Origin: Nonomuraea fuscirosea
Lineage (GTDB): Bacteria > Actinomycetota > Actinomycetes > Streptosporangiales > Streptosporangiaceae
Assembly (NCBI RefSeq): GCF_003001935.1
Contig: NZ_PVNG01000019.1
Location: 186,001 to 250,000, forward strand
Direction of reading: 5' to 3'
Length of the DNA: 64,000 nt
Shown here: positions 1 to 9,518 of the stretch, one piece after another
Layout of the letters: the number at the start of each line of letters is the position of its first letter
Numbering within the stretch: the stretch's first letter is position 1
Position numbers and translations under genes: made by a program
Notes under the pieces: generated by a model
What the model saw: the letters and a program-made list of their open reading frames with translations, nothing else
What the model was told of the DNA's origin: nothing
The model's database searches: none

Positions 1-1
1 C

Positions 2-1975
2 GACGTCGAGCTGCCCGTCGAGAGCGGCACGTCGTGGCCGGCCTCGATCGCGGACCCGACGGCGTGCGACCGGTTCGTGCTGCGTGAGGTACACGGCTTC
101 GACCCGGCCGCCGCCAGCCCGCTGTGGATGCGGGTGCGGCTCATGCGCGCCGGGGTGCGTCCCGTGTCGCTGGCCGTCGACGTCACCAACTACCTGATGC
201 TGGAGCTCGGGCAGCCGCTGCACGCGTTCGACCGGGCCAAGCTCCAGGGCGAGATCGTCGTGCGCAGGGCCGCGGCAGGCGAGCGGCTGGAGACGCTCGA
301 CCACGTCGTACGCGACCTCGACCCCGACGACATCCTCATCACCGACCAGTCGGGGCCGATCTCGATGGCCGGCACGATGGGCGGCCTGGAGACCGAGATC
401 TCCGACGACTCGACCGACATCGTCATCGAGGCCGCCCACTTCTCCGCGACCGGCATCTCCCGCGAGTCACGCCGGCACGGGCTGGTGTCGGAGGCGTCCA
501 AGCGGTTCGAACGCGGCGTCGACCGCGAGCTGCCGCTGGTCGCCTCGTGGCGGGCGGTCCGGATGCTGGCCGAGCTGGGCGGCGCGAGCGTCCAGCCCGG
601 CGTCACGCACGCCGAGGTCGAGGTGTCGCCCGCGCGCATCGCGATCCCGTCCGGCTACCCGGGCCGGGTCGCCGGCATGGCCTACTCCCGAGACACCGTG
701 ATCGCCCGGCTGGAGCAGGTCGGCTGCGTCGTCACCGACGGCGACGACCCGGCCGTGCGCCGCGGCGGCGTCGATCCGACCGGCGTGGTGACCGGCGGCG
801 CGCTGGCCGCCAAGCTGGCCGTCACCGGCGACGACATGATCACGGTCACGCCGCCGTCCTGGCGGCCCGACCTCACCGACCCCAACGACCTGGCCGAGGA
901 GGTCATCCGGCTGGAGGGCTACGAGAGCCTTCCGTCGGTGCTGCCCTCCGCCCCGGCCGGCGCCGGGCTCACCGAGGCGCAGCGGCTGCGGCGCCGGGTC
1001 GGCCGGGCTCTGGCCGAGGGCGGTCATGTCGAGGTGCTCAGCTACCCGTTCATCAGTCCCGACGACTTCGACCGGCTGCTGCTGCCCGCCGACGACGCCC
1101 GCAGGGTGGCCGCGCGGCTGGCCAACCCGCTGTCGGAAGACGAGCCGCTGATGCGTACGACGCTGCTGCCGGGCCTGCTCAAGACCCTCGTCCGCAACGT
1201 CGGCCGCGGCTTCACCGACGTGGCCCTGTTCGAGACCGGCTCGGTCTACCGCCCGCGCGCGGGAGCGCCGGGCGTGGCCCCGGTGCTCGGCGTCGAACGC
1301 CGGCCGACCGCCGAAGAGCTGGCCTCGATCGAGTCGGCGCTGCCCGACCAGCCGCTGCGGGTCGCGGTGGTGCTGGCCGGGGAGTTCGAACGATCCGGCT
1401 GGTGGGGCGCGGGCCGCGCCGCCACGTGGGCCGACGCGGTGCAGGCCGCCCGGCTGGTGGCGGCGGAGGCGCGGGTCGAGCTGTCCATCAGCGCCGACCA
1501 GCACGAGCCCTGGCACCCCGGCCGCTGCGCCGCCCTCTACGCGGGCGACACGCTGGTCGGCCACGCCGGCGAGCTGCACCCCCGGGTCATCGAGGCCTAC
1601 GGGCTGCCGCCGCGTACGGTGGCGATGGAGCTGGAGCTGTCACGGCTCGAGGCGGCCATGCCCGGTCCCGTGCAGGCGCCCTCGGTGTCCGCCTACCCGG
1701 TGGCCACCCAGGACGTCGCGCTGATCGTGCCCGACTTCACGCCGGTGGCCGACGTGGAGGCGGCGCTGCGTGACGGGGCCGGGGCGCTGCTGGAGTCGAT
1801 CCGGCTGTTCGACGTGTACGCCGGAGAGCAGGTGGGCGAGGGGAACAAGTCGCTCGCCTACTCGATGCGCTTCCGCGCGGCCGACCGTACGCTGACGGTC
1901 GAGGAGACCACGGCGGCGCGCGACGCGGCGGTGGCGATGGCGGCCGACCGGGTGGGCGCGCAACTGCGCGGCTGA
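2..1975 (+). CDS. pheT: Phenylalanine--tRNA ligase beta subunit, 5'-truncated
   Basis: Beta subunit of the tetrameric phenylalanyl-tRNA synthetase, which with PheS charges tRNA-Phe in the cytoplasm. The frame is open from base 2, so the N-terminal tRNA-binding part lies outside the window and the GTG at 77 is not the real start. Visible in order are the B3/B4 editing domain (VDVTNYLMLELGQPLHAFD, then SEASKRFERGVDREL), a B5 domain with DPNDLAEEVIRLEGY, the catalytic-like core, and a C-terminal anticodon-binding FDX-ACB domain starting SAYPVATQDVALIV and ending at the stop. A strong hairpin follows 13 bases after the stop. PheS is expected just upstream. Identity is very secure. Confidence 0.97.
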   Translation, partial: DVELPVESGTSWPASIADPTACDRFVLREVHGFDPAAASPLWMRVRLMRAGVRPVSLAVDVTNYLMLELGQPLHAFDRAKLQGEIVVRRAAAGERLETLDHVVRDLDPDDILITDQSGPISMAGTMGGLETEISDDSTDIVIEAAHFSATGISRESRRHGLVSEASKRFERGVDRELPLVASWRAVRMLAELGGASVQPGVTHAEVEVSPARIAIPSGYPGRVAGMAYSRDTVIARLEQVGCVVTDGDDPAVRRGGVDPTGVVTGGALAAKLAVTGDDMITVTPPSWRPDLTDPNDLAEEVIRLEGYESLPSVLPSAPAGAGLTEAQRLRRRVGRALAEGGHVEVLSYPFISPDDFDRLLLPADDARRVAARLANPLSEDEPLMRTTLLPGLLKTLVRNVGRGFTDVALFETGSVYRPRAGAPGVAPVLGVERRPTAEELASIESALPDQPLRVAVVLAGEFERSGWWGAGRAATWADAVQAARLVAAEARVELSISADQHEPWHPGRCAALYAGDTLVGHAGELHPRVIEAYGLPPRTVAMELELSRLEAAMPGPVQAPSVSAYPVATQDVALIVPDFTPVADVEAALRDGAGALLESIRLFDVYAGEQVGEGNKSLAYSMRFRAADRTLTVEETTAARDAAVAMAADRVGAQLRG

Positions 1976-1988
1976 GACCGTCGCTGTG

Positions 1989-2012
1989 AAGGGGCCGGTG
2001 CGCCGGCCCCTT
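1989..2012. terminator. Bidirectional hairpin terminator between pheT and the Uma2-type gene
   Basis: Perfect 10-bp inverted repeat (AAGGGGCCGG / CCGGCCCCTT) around a TGCG loop. It sits between two converging stop codons (1975 on plus, 2013 on minus), so it can serve both genes. Confidence 0.85.
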
Positions 2013-2627
2013 CTAGCGGGTGCGGCTCGGGTAGAGCGTGGCGAGGTCGATGTCGAGGTCGAACGGGACCGTGAGCTTGAGCCGGTCGTGATGGACGCCG
2101 GTGGCGACGTAGGACCGCGTGGCCGGGTTGAGTTCGTGGACGAAGACGGCAGGCCGGCTGTTGACCTCTTCGATGAGCCAGAAGTGGGGGATCCCCGCCT
2201 CGGCGTAGAGGGCCGGCTTGCGCCGCCTGTCGCGCAGTTCGGACTCTTTGGAGACCACTTCGACGGTGAGCACGACGTCCGCGGCGTCGTAGCAGGTGAC
2301 GTCGGGGCCGTAGGGCGCGTCGGGACCGAGCACGATGATGTCGGGCTCTGGTCGCTGGCGCGCACCCAGCTTCACGGTCATCTGCCCCAGCACTTCGTGA
2401 TCTGCGGGCAAGAACTGCTTAAGTGCGTGCTCCAACTCGCGGATGACTACGTGATGGAAGTGTCTCTGCGGGCTCACGAAGACCAAGCTTCCATCAATCA
2501 ACTCTGTGTGCGCAGGCAAATCCGGAAGGTGATCGAGATCTTCCGCTACGAAGCCCTCGGGAGGTGGGAAGATCCAGTCGGGGAGCGACGGAGGCGTCAT
2601 CCTGGTGATCACCGCTTCGGCAGTCAT
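2013..2627 (-). CDS. Uma2 family (DUF820) putative endonuclease
   Basis: 204-residue protein of the Uma2/DUF820 family, a PD-(D/E)XK-fold group abundant in actinomycetes and cyanobacteria whose substrates are mostly unknown. The fold residues are visible: PEPDIIVLGPDAP (Asp about 96), then VVLTVEVVSKESE (Glu about 123, Lys about 127), then DRRRKPALYAEAGIPHFWLI, the diagnostic tail. Length is normal for the family. The start is the ATG at 2627; no strong ribosome site precedes it. It stands alone and converges on pheT, sharing its terminator. Family call is firm; biological role is not known. Confidence 0.88.
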   Translation of the reverse strand: MTAEAVITRMTPPSLPDWIFPPPEGFVAEDLDHLPDLPAHTELIDGSLVFVSPQRHFHHVVIRELEHALKQFLPADHEVLGQMTVKLGARQRPEPDIIVLGPDAPYGPDVTCYDAADVVLTVEVVSKESELRDRRRKPALYAEAGIPHFWLIEEVNSRPAVFVHELNPATRSYVATGVHHDRLKLTVPFDLDIDLATLYPSRTR

Positions 2628-2705
2628 GGCTCAACGCTACCAATCTATTGTGCTCACGCCTGGTGAACGTCAAGACACGGAAGCGGAAGATAAGAAGATT
2701 GGCTC

Positions 2706-2939
2706 ATGAAGTACTTGCTGGTGTTCGCGGAGCGGGACGACGCCGAGGAGGTCGCCGAGACGCTGGGGGAGTGGTTTCCCGAGCTGGGGGTGCCGCGCGT
2801 CGTACGGGAGACCCTCGCCGGTGAGGACGACGCCGAGGACGCGCAGTGGCTGGTCGTCGTCGAGGGACTGGACGCCGGTCGCCTGGCCAAGGTCGACGAG
2901 CTGATCGAACGGTACGACGGGTGGCGCGAGGCGGAGTGA
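2706..2939 (+). CDS. Small acidic hypothetical protein
   Basis: 77 residues starting MKYLLVFAERDDAEEVAETL, rich in Asp/Glu, with no membrane segment or cysteine. The alternating pattern (KYLLVFAERDD..., then DAQWLVVVEGLDAGRLAKVDELIERYDGW) reads like a small ferredoxin-like or ribonuclease-E-inhibitor-like alpha/beta fold, but I do not recognise the family. Codon use resembles the neighbours, which supports it being real. It is divergent from the Uma2-type gene and precedes the metallophosphoesterase by about 145 bases. Confidence 0.7.
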   Translation: MKYLLVFAERDDAEEVAETLGEWFPELGVPRVVRETLAGEDDAEDAQWLVVVEGLDAGRLAKVDELIERYDGWREAE

Positions 2940-3084
2940 GCCGTACGGCGGGGTGGCGTGCGGCCGGCTGAGGTGGTGCGGCGGTGGTGAGGCCGGGTGA
3001 ATCGGGCGGTTCGCGATCGGCTGAGTTGTTCGCCGGGTAGCGAACATCGGCTCCGGCGGTCGCCGGGCACGGCAGAGTGGCCTT

Positions 3085-3828
3085 ATGCGAATCGCCGTCC
3101 TCTCCGACATCCATGGTGTGCTGCCCGCGCTGGAGGCCGTGCTGGCCGAGCCCGAGGTGAAGTCCGCCGACCGGATCGTGCTCACCGGTGACCTGGCCGC
3201 CGGGCCGATGCCCGTGGAGACCCTCGACCTGCTGATCTCGCTGGGGGAGCGGGCGTCGTGGGTGAGCGGCAACGCCGACCGTGAGCTCGTGGAGGTGGCG
3301 GCGGGCAAGGACTGCCCCTACCCGTCGTCGGTCTGGGCGGCCGGTCAGCTCAGCGAGGAGCAGATCGAGTTGCTGGCCGGGCTGCCCGCCCGGCAGGAGA
3401 TCGAGCTGGGGCGGCTGGGGCGGACGTTGTTCCTGCACGCCACGCCGCGCAGCGACGAGGAGACGATCCTCGTGGACAGCTCGCTGGAGCGATGGGGTGA
3501 GGTGCTGGCGGGGGAGAAGGCCGACACCGTGGTGCTGGGCAACACGCACATGCCGTTCGTACGGCTGGCCGATCGGGTGCTGGTGGTCAACCCGGGGTCG
3601 GTCGGGATGCCGTACGGGCGCTACGGCGCGCAGTGGGCGCTGCTCGACGGGAAGAGCGGAGCGGTCACCTTGCGGAACACGCCGCTGGACGCGCGGACGG
3701 TGCGGGAGCGGCTGCTCGTCGAGAGCGGCTACGAAGGCATCCGGGAATGGGTGGACGAATACGTCACCAGCACCTATTCCGACGCCGAGGCCCTGACGAC
3801 GTTCGCCGCGGCCGAGGGCCGGAGGTGA
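3085..3828 (+). CDS. Metallophosphoesterase (calcineurin-like, YfcE/MJ0936 type)
   Basis: 247-residue cytosolic phosphoesterase with a two-metal centre. The metal-binding motifs appear in order: VLSDIHG (Asp8, His10), LTGDLAAGP, SGNADRE, LFLHATPR, LGNTHMPFV and VNPGSVGMPYG. The last two are typical of the small prokaryotic YfcE/MJ0936 branch rather than large eukaryotic phosphatases. Substrate (phosphodiester or phosphoprotein) cannot be told from sequence. The start ATG begins directly with the MRIAVLSDIHG strand, as usual for the family. It is followed by a tandem-repeat spacer and then the converging MFS gene. Confidence 0.92.
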   Translation: MRIAVLSDIHGVLPALEAVLAEPEVKSADRIVLTGDLAAGPMPVETLDLLISLGERASWVSGNADRELVEVAAGKDCPYPSSVWAAGQLSEEQIELLAGLPARQEIELGRLGRTLFLHATPRSDEETILVDSSLERWGEVLAGEKADTVVLGNTHMPFVRLADRVLVVNPGSVGMPYGRYGAQWALLDGKSGAVTLRNTPLDARTVRERLLVESGYEGIREWVDEYVTSTYSDAEALTTFAAAEGRR

Positions 3829-3846
3829 GGCACTGGTGGGGTCGCG

Positions 3847-3936
3847 GCTTGTGGGGCGGTGGCTTGTAGGGCGGTGGCTCGTGGAGCGGTGGCTTGTGGG
3901 GCGGTGGCTCGTGGAGTGGTGGCTTGTGGGGCGGCG
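3847..3936. repeat. Six 15-bp tandem repeats between converging genes
   Basis: Six consecutive 15-bp units of the form GCTTGTGGGGCGGTG, differing at one to three positions each, fill the gap between the metallophosphoesterase and the MFS gene. The last unit ends one or two bases inside the MFS stop. It has no coding or hairpin character. Confidence 0.9.
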
Positions 3937-3937
3937 G

Positions 3938-5266
3938 TCAGGCGGGGGTCTGGGCCGGGTCGGCCGCGGCCTGCCTGCGGGCCTTCTCCGCCAGGGCGTG
4001 CTCGTCGGTTCTAGCGTCGTACGCGCGGAATCTGGGCAGAGCGGCGGCCAGCGCGAGGACGGCGGCCACGCACAGCACGCCGCCCGCGCCGAGCGAGAAG
4101 CGGGTGCCGCCGAAGTTGGCCATGAGGCCGGCCCGCGCGTTGCCCAGCATCGGCCCGCTGGCGTAGGAGAGCAGCTCGATGCCGGCCAGGCGGCCGCGCA
4201 GCTCCGGCGGGATGGTCTGGTTCCACATCGTCATGCGGAAGATGCCGCTGATCATGTCGGCCGCGCCGGCGAAGGCGAGACAGACGAAGATCAGCCAGAC
4301 GTTCGGGGCCAGGGCGGTCAGGGCCACGGCCACGCCCCAGGCCGCGGCGGCGACGATCACGCCCAGGCCCTGGCGCTGGACGCGGGCCGTCCAGCGGCCG
4401 GTGAGCGAGGCGATCAGAGCGCCCACCGCGGCCGCCGAGTAGAGCAGCCCGAGCGCCTCGGGCGCTCTCAGCTCTTCGGCCAGGAACGGATAGAGCGCCG
4501 TCGCCATCGCGAACACCATCGCGGCGATGTCCACCAGATAGGTGCCCATCAGGTCCTTACGGCTCACCGCGTAACGGACGCCCTCGATCAGCGACCGGAT
4601 CGAGGCGGGGGCGGCGTCGTCGGCGGGCGGGATGGCCCTGACCCGCCAGAGCAGCACCAGGGAGAGCACGAAGGTCAGCGTGTCCAGGGCGAAGGCGGAG
4701 GCGGTGCCCCAGGCCGTCAGCATCAGGCCGCCCAGCGCGGGGGCGACTATGGCGCCGAAGTTCCAGCGCAGGCTCGACAGCACCGCGGCCGCGCTCTGCT
4801 GCTCGTGCTTGACCACCTGCTGGATCACCGCCTCCAGGCTGGGCCGCTGAAGCGAGCCGACGCCGGTGGCCAGGGCGCCCATCACGTACAGGACCCAGAC
4901 CTGCGGGTCGGGCAGCATCGCGTTGATCATGAGTGCGGCGGACGTGACCAGCAAGCCCAGTTCACTCAGCCAGATGATCCGGCGCCGATCTAGCGCGTCG
5001 GCGATGGCGCCGCCCCAGAGGCCGCAGACCACCATCGGCACGAACTCCGCCAGACTCACGAGGCCGACCGCCAGATAGGAGTCCGTCAGCTCCTTCATCT
5101 GGTACGGCACCGCGACCATGGAGATCATCGTGCCGAACATCGTGATGACGCCGGACCCGAAGAGCAGCCGGTAGTCGCGCGAATCACGCAGCGGGCTCAG
5201 ATCCAGCGAAAGGTGACGGAGAAGACGTCTGACAGCAGCAAGCACGAGTCTAGATTGTCCGGCCAA
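3938..5266 (-). CDS. MFS transporter, EntS/DUF894-like
   Basis: 442-residue integral membrane protein with about 12 hydrophobic segments. N-terminal LRDSRDYRLLFGSGVITMFG and the loop GGAIADALDRRRIIW (the G-x-x-x-D-x-x-x-R MFS signature after TM2) match the actinobacterial EntS-like multidrug/siderophore exporter branch. The only usable upstream start is TTG at 5266, giving a basic cytoplasmic N-terminus. Substrate unknown. There is no adjacent regulator; the upstream spacer is a repeat array. Confidence 0.88.
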   Translation of the reverse strand: MAGQSRLVLAAVRRLLRHLSLDLSPLRDSRDYRLLFGSGVITMFGTMISMVAVPYQMKELTDSYLAVGLVSLAEFVPMVVCGLWGGAIADALDRRRIIWLSELGLLVTSAALMINAMLPDPQVWVLYVMGALATGVGSLQRPSLEAVIQQVVKHEQQSAAAVLSSLRWNFGAIVAPALGGLMLTAWGTASAFALDTLTFVLSLVLLWRVRAIPPADDAAPASIRSLIEGVRYAVSRKDLMGTYLVDIAAMVFAMATALYPFLAEELRAPEALGLLYSAAAVGALIASLTGRWTARVQRQGLGVIVAAAAWGVAVALTALAPNVWLIFVCLAFAGAADMISGIFRMTMWNQTIPPELRGRLAGIELLSYASGPMLGNARAGLMANFGGTRFSLGAGGVLCVAAVLALAAALPRFRAYDARTDEHALAEKARRQAAADPAQTPA

Positions 5267-5407
5267 GGTGACGCCTGGGGCAAATGAATTCCGGCGCGTG
5301 CCGCTTGGTCCTGGGTGGCGGCTTGCGTGCTGGTGGGGGCATGTCCTCGCGGCAGTCCATCACGTTCCAGGTGCGGCGGAACGGGTGCTGCACGGGATGG
5401 TGGGCAC

Positions 5408-5820
5408 TTCGGGAACTGCGGTCAGGTGGCGGGTGCTTGGCGATCTGCGGTCGGATGGTGGGCGGTTCGTGAGCTGCGGTCGGTTGTGGCGCCTGGTGAA
5501 CTGCGGTCGGGTGGCGGGTACATCGCGAATCGCGGGTCGGTCGTGGGAGTCTCGGGAATTGAGGTCAGTCTGTGGGCACCTCGTGAACAGCAGTGCGGGG
5601 TGGTCGAATGGAGTGGTCGTCGGTCGTCGGTCGCCGGGATCGTCGGCGCCTTGGGAACTGCGTCAGGTGGTGGGTGCTTGGCGATCTGCGGTGGGATGGC
5701 GGGCGGTTTGTGACTTGAGGTCGGTCGTGGGTGCCTGGTGAGCTGCGGTTAGGTGGCGGATACCTCGTGAACTGCGGTCAATTTGTGGGCACGTCGGGAA
5801 CCGCAGTGCGGGGTGGTCAG
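5408..5820. repeat. Degenerate 29-bp tandem repeat array in two higher-order blocks
   Basis: The non-coding stretch 5267-5845 is largely built of about 12 degenerate copies of a 29-bp unit, roughly TCGTGAACTGCGGTCGGGTG followed by GCGGGTGCC. Copies at 5408-5605 recur in the same order at 5651-5820, including a GGCGATCTGCGG variant as unit 2 and a GCAGTGCGGGGTGGTC ending. This shows a second-level duplication of the array. Bases 5606-5650 are unique GT-rich sequence. No gene is supported here. Confidence 0.8.
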
Positions 5821-5845
5821 ACGGCGGGGACCTTGGGGATTTGGG

Positions 5846-6802
5846 TCAGAAGGTGGCGATGGGGTTGATGGGGCTGCCGGAGGTGCCGGCGAAGCGGATC
5901 GGTACGACCGCGAGTTGGAAGTCCCACTGGCCGAGCTCGGCGGCCGTCGCCGCGCAGGCCTCCAGGTCGCAGTTGTTGAGCAGCCACAGGCCCATCGCGA
6001 CGAGGCCGACGGCGTGCACCGGCATCAGCACGTCGTCGTACCCGGACGGCTGAACCTCCTGCGGGGTGTCGGCGCCGATCAGCGCTACCTCGCGCTCCTG
6101 GAGCCACGGCAGGCACGACGCGTGCCAGCCGGTCTGGGTGAAACCGGCGGGCGCGGCGGCCTCGTGCCGGGCGCGGCCGTGGCCGGTCCGCAGGAGGACC
6201 GCGTCGCCGGAGCGCACCCGTACACCCTGGCGACGTTCGGCCTCCTCGATATCGTCGGGGAAGACCCCTTCGCCCGGTTCGAGCCACGGCACGCCCCGCA
6301 CGGCCGCGATGTCCAGCAGGACGCCGCGCGTGACGATCCCGTTCGCCGCCGCCGTGACGGCCGCCCACGCCGATCCCGTCGCGGTGTCGACCAGCGAGTG
6401 CGGGCGCCCGTTGTACATGGCGCCGTCCCAGAAGAGGTGGCACGGCGAGTCGATGTGGGTGATCGTGTTGCCGTGGAAGGTGAGGCCGAGCCGTTCGGAC
6501 GAGAAGCCCCAGCGTCGATCCTTGTGGAACGCCGCCACCGGCATGTTCTCGGCGCCCGGCATGTCGGCGGCGCACGGGCACGACGTCGTCGACCGCTCCA
6601 TCTCCTCGGGTACGGCGATCTCCCACGCGCACGACACGCTCCTGCCGTGACGCACGGCCTGTGCCGCCGCCTGTCGGACGTCGTCGGTGATGTGGTTCAG
6701 GGTGCCGCGCTCGTCGTCCTCGCCCCATCGGCCCCAGTTGGACAGCGTGTCGAAGTAGCCGAGTACGTCGGCCTGGGTAGGCATCGGTCGCTCTGCCGTC
6801 AT
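5846..6802 (-). CDS. Cyclase family protein (KynB/polyketide-cyclase-like metal hydrolase)
   Basis: 318-residue member of the cyclase/arylformamidase superfamily, metal-dependent amide or ester hydrolases. The metal motif HGNTITHIDSPCH (residues 110-122) is present, along with late TGHGRARHE and IGADTPQEVQPSG segments. It begins MTAERPMPTQADVL; the ATG at 6802 is preceded by GAAGGAG about 11 bases upstream. A longer in-frame extension to 7285 is low-complexity Arg/Lys/Gly translation of a repeat spacer and is rejected. Larger than kynurenine formamidase (about 210 aa), so substrate is open. It is a single gene between two repeat spacers. Confidence 0.87.
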   Translation of the reverse strand: MTAERPMPTQADVLGYFDTLSNWGRWGEDDERGTLNHITDDVRQAAAQAVRHGRSVSCAWEIAVPEEMERSTTSCPCAADMPGAENMPVAAFHKDRRWGFSSERLGLTFHGNTITHIDSPCHLFWDGAMYNGRPHSLVDTATGSAWAAVTAAANGIVTRGVLLDIAAVRGVPWLEPGEGVFPDDIEEAERRQGVRVRSGDAVLLRTGHGRARHEAAAPAGFTQTGWHASCLPWLQEREVALIGADTPQEVQPSGYDDVLMPVHAVGLVAMGLWLLNNCDLEACAATAAELGQWDFQLAVVPIRFAGTSGSPINPIATF

Positions 6803-6929
6803 CTCAGCGTCGACTCCTTCGGTCACGTGGTTCGAGGCACCGCAGGCAGAGTATCCCGATCTCTTCTTCGAGATCCGACTGATCTTGTATGTCGGGGCTG
6901 GAGAGATGGTGTGAGCCGGCCCTGCCATC

Positions 6930-7452
6930 CGGAATTCGAGCCGTGCCGGGGGAGTCTCTGCTTCGGGTCGGCCGTCCTCTTCGGGTCGACGTCCTTGTTG
7001 GGTGGTCGTCCTTTTCGTGCAGTCGTCCTTTCTGGGGATCGTCCCCTTCCAGGCGGTCGTCAGCTTTCGGGCCGTTCTTGCCGGTGACTGACTCTTGAGG
7101 CCGTCCTCTTGAGGGAGTCCTCCTCGGGTGGCCGTTCGTTTCCGGCTGGCCGTCCTATTCCGGGGGATCGTTCCGTTCTCGGGTGGTCCCTTCCCGGGCT
7201 TGGCCCAGAGCTTCAGGGAGGCCGTGCTCTTCGAGGGGCCGTTGTCTTTCGGGCGGCCGGCCCCCATTCCCGGGATTGTCCCCATTTGCTCGGGCGGGTC
7301 TGTTCCTGGGGCTTGGGCCAGAAGTCCCTCGGAAGGTCGTCTTCTTCGGGGAGCCGTCGTCTACGGGGCCGTTCCTTCCGGTGACCGTCTTCTTGCGCCC
7401 GTCCCTCTTGCGCCCGTCCCTCTTGGGTTCGTCCCTCTTGGCCTGTCCTCTT
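6930..7452. repeat. Degenerate 15-17-bp C/T-rich repeat spacer
   Basis: Most of the gene-free stretch 6803-7535 consists of degenerate copies of a 15-17-bp motif around CCGTCCTCTTCGGG. The motif is best preserved at 7387-7452, where five adjacent units read GTCCCTCTTGCGCCC with few changes. Open frames through it encode only biased RKDG/PSR low-complexity peptides. No gene, tRNA or regulatory RNA was recognised. Confidence 0.75.
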
Positions 7453-7535
7453 CCGGATGGCCGTCGCATTGCGGGGGAACGTCCCTTTTCCGGGCGGGCC
7501 GGTCCCGGTGGGCGGGTCTTTTGCGTGGCTTTGTC

Positions 7536-7574
7536 CAGAGGCTCCCCCGGGAGGTTGTCCCGGGGGAGCCTCTG
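7536..7574. terminator. Strong hairpin terminator downstream of the NTF2-like gene
   Basis: Perfect 17-bp inverted repeat (CAGAGGCTCCCCCGGGA and its complement) with a 5-nt GGTTG loop, ending nine bases beyond the stop of the minus-strand gene at 7584. It is the longest perfect stem seen in the window; it lacks a long U-tract, as is common in actinomycetes. Confidence 0.9.
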
Positions 7575-7583
7575 TTCCTGAGG

Positions 7584-7934
7584 TCAGGAGGGGACCTTGT
7601 CCAGGAAGCCGAGGACCTTGCGGATGCGGCCGTCTTCGGCCAGTTCGGCCACGTCGAAGCCGACGGCGACCGGCTCCCCGCCCTCCGGGCCCAGGTGCCA
7701 GGTGAAACGGGCGATGTGGTGGTGGGCGTCGTACCCCTCGCCCGGGGAGAAGACCAGGCCGGGGAACATGCCCTGTGCGGCCTCGATCACCGCGGCGATG
7801 CCGGCGTGGCCGGTGACGTCCGCGAGGGGGTCGGTGTAGGTGGCGTCCTTGGTCCAGAGCTCGGCCACGGCCTTGGCTCGGGCCTCGGGGTCGGTCTGGT
7901 TCCAGCAGTCGATGTAGCGGTCGATGAGGGTCAT
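7584..7934 (-). CDS. Nuclear transport factor 2 (SnoaL-like) family protein
   Basis: 116-residue NTF2-fold protein (cone-shaped alpha+beta barrel). The pattern YIDCWNQTDPEARAKAVAEL, then WTKDATYTDPLADVTGHAGI and a C-terminal GRIRKVLGFLD is typical of the SnoaL-like/ester-cyclase group. These include small-molecule isomerases, cyclases and many uncharacterised proteins. It lies 15 bases downstream of a small membrane protein gene and is probably cotranscribed with it. A strong terminator follows. Function beyond the fold is not known. Confidence 0.87.
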   Translation of the reverse strand: MTLIDRYIDCWNQTDPEARAKAVAELWTKDATYTDPLADVTGHAGIAAVIEAAQGMFPGLVFSPGEGYDAHHHIARFTWHLGPEGGEPVAVGFDVAELAEDGRIRKVLGFLDKVPS

Positions 7935-7949
7935 GGTGTGTCTCCCGTA

Positions 7950-8357
7950 CTAGTTGGTGCGGCTCTTGCGCAGGCCGGTGATCTGGAGCTCGGCGAACCC
8001 GGCCACCACCAGGGCCTGGGCGATGGCCCAGACGGCGCCCACCGTGGTGAAGCCGGCCGCGCCGGTGACGACGGCCGCGACGCTGCCCAGGGTCCAGATG
8101 GCGTTCGCGGCGATCACCGCCTTGGTGGCGACGGGGCTGATCGTGCGGCGGCCGGCCACGAGGGCGACGGCGGCGCCGTACGCGAGCAGGAAGCCGCCGA
8201 TCGCACGCAGCAGGCCGGCGTCCGGGCCGAGCAGGGTGCTCACCGGGTCGGCGAACGCGAGGTAGATCAGCCCGTTGCCGCCGGTGACGACGGCGTCGGC
8301 GGTCAGCGCGAGGCGCAGGAACTTCATCCGGTCGGTGGTGACGGGCACGGCGGTCAT
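7950..8357 (-). CDS. Small four-helix integral membrane protein
   Basis: 135 residues, four hydrophobic segments (KFLRLALTADAVVTGGNGLI, LLRAIGGFLLAYGAAVALVA, AVIAANAIWTLGSVAAVVTG, VGAVWAIAQALVVAGFAELQ). It resembles uncharacterised actinobacterial membrane proteins often paired with NTF2-like or oxidoreductase genes. The ATG at 8357 is chosen because GAAGGAG lies 6 bases before it. Another ATG at 8372 overlaps that ribosome site, and the longer frame to 8498 lacks support. It is the first gene of a two-gene operon with the NTF2-like gene. Confidence 0.75.
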   Translation of the reverse strand: MTAVPVTTDRMKFLRLALTADAVVTGGNGLIYLAFADPVSTLLGPDAGLLRAIGGFLLAYGAAVALVAGRRTISPVATKAVIAANAIWTLGSVAAVVTGAAGFTTVGAVWAIAQALVVAGFAELQITGLRKSRTN

Positions 8358-8499
8358 CTCGGGCTCCTTCATCGGCCTCAGTGCGAACACCTGAAAGATG
8401 TCAGGGCGGGGGTAGGGGCCGCGATTACGCCTCAGGTAAGCGATGGTGTCGACGTACGGATTGACCAGGGCAAAGGCGAGAACTATGACCCCTGTCACA

Positions 8500-9518
<1,019 letters not shown>

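Noticed and set aside
6858-6875. GATCTC-TTCTTC-GAGATC inverted repeat upstream of the cyclase-family gene
   Set aside because: Only 6 bp of stem, no extension and no associated promoter; expected by chance at this length.
6850-7469. Lys/Arg/Gly-rich peptide read from the minus strand upstream of the cyclase-family gene
   Set aside because: It is the translation of 15-17-bp DNA repeats; the cyclase has its own ribosome site and start at 6802.
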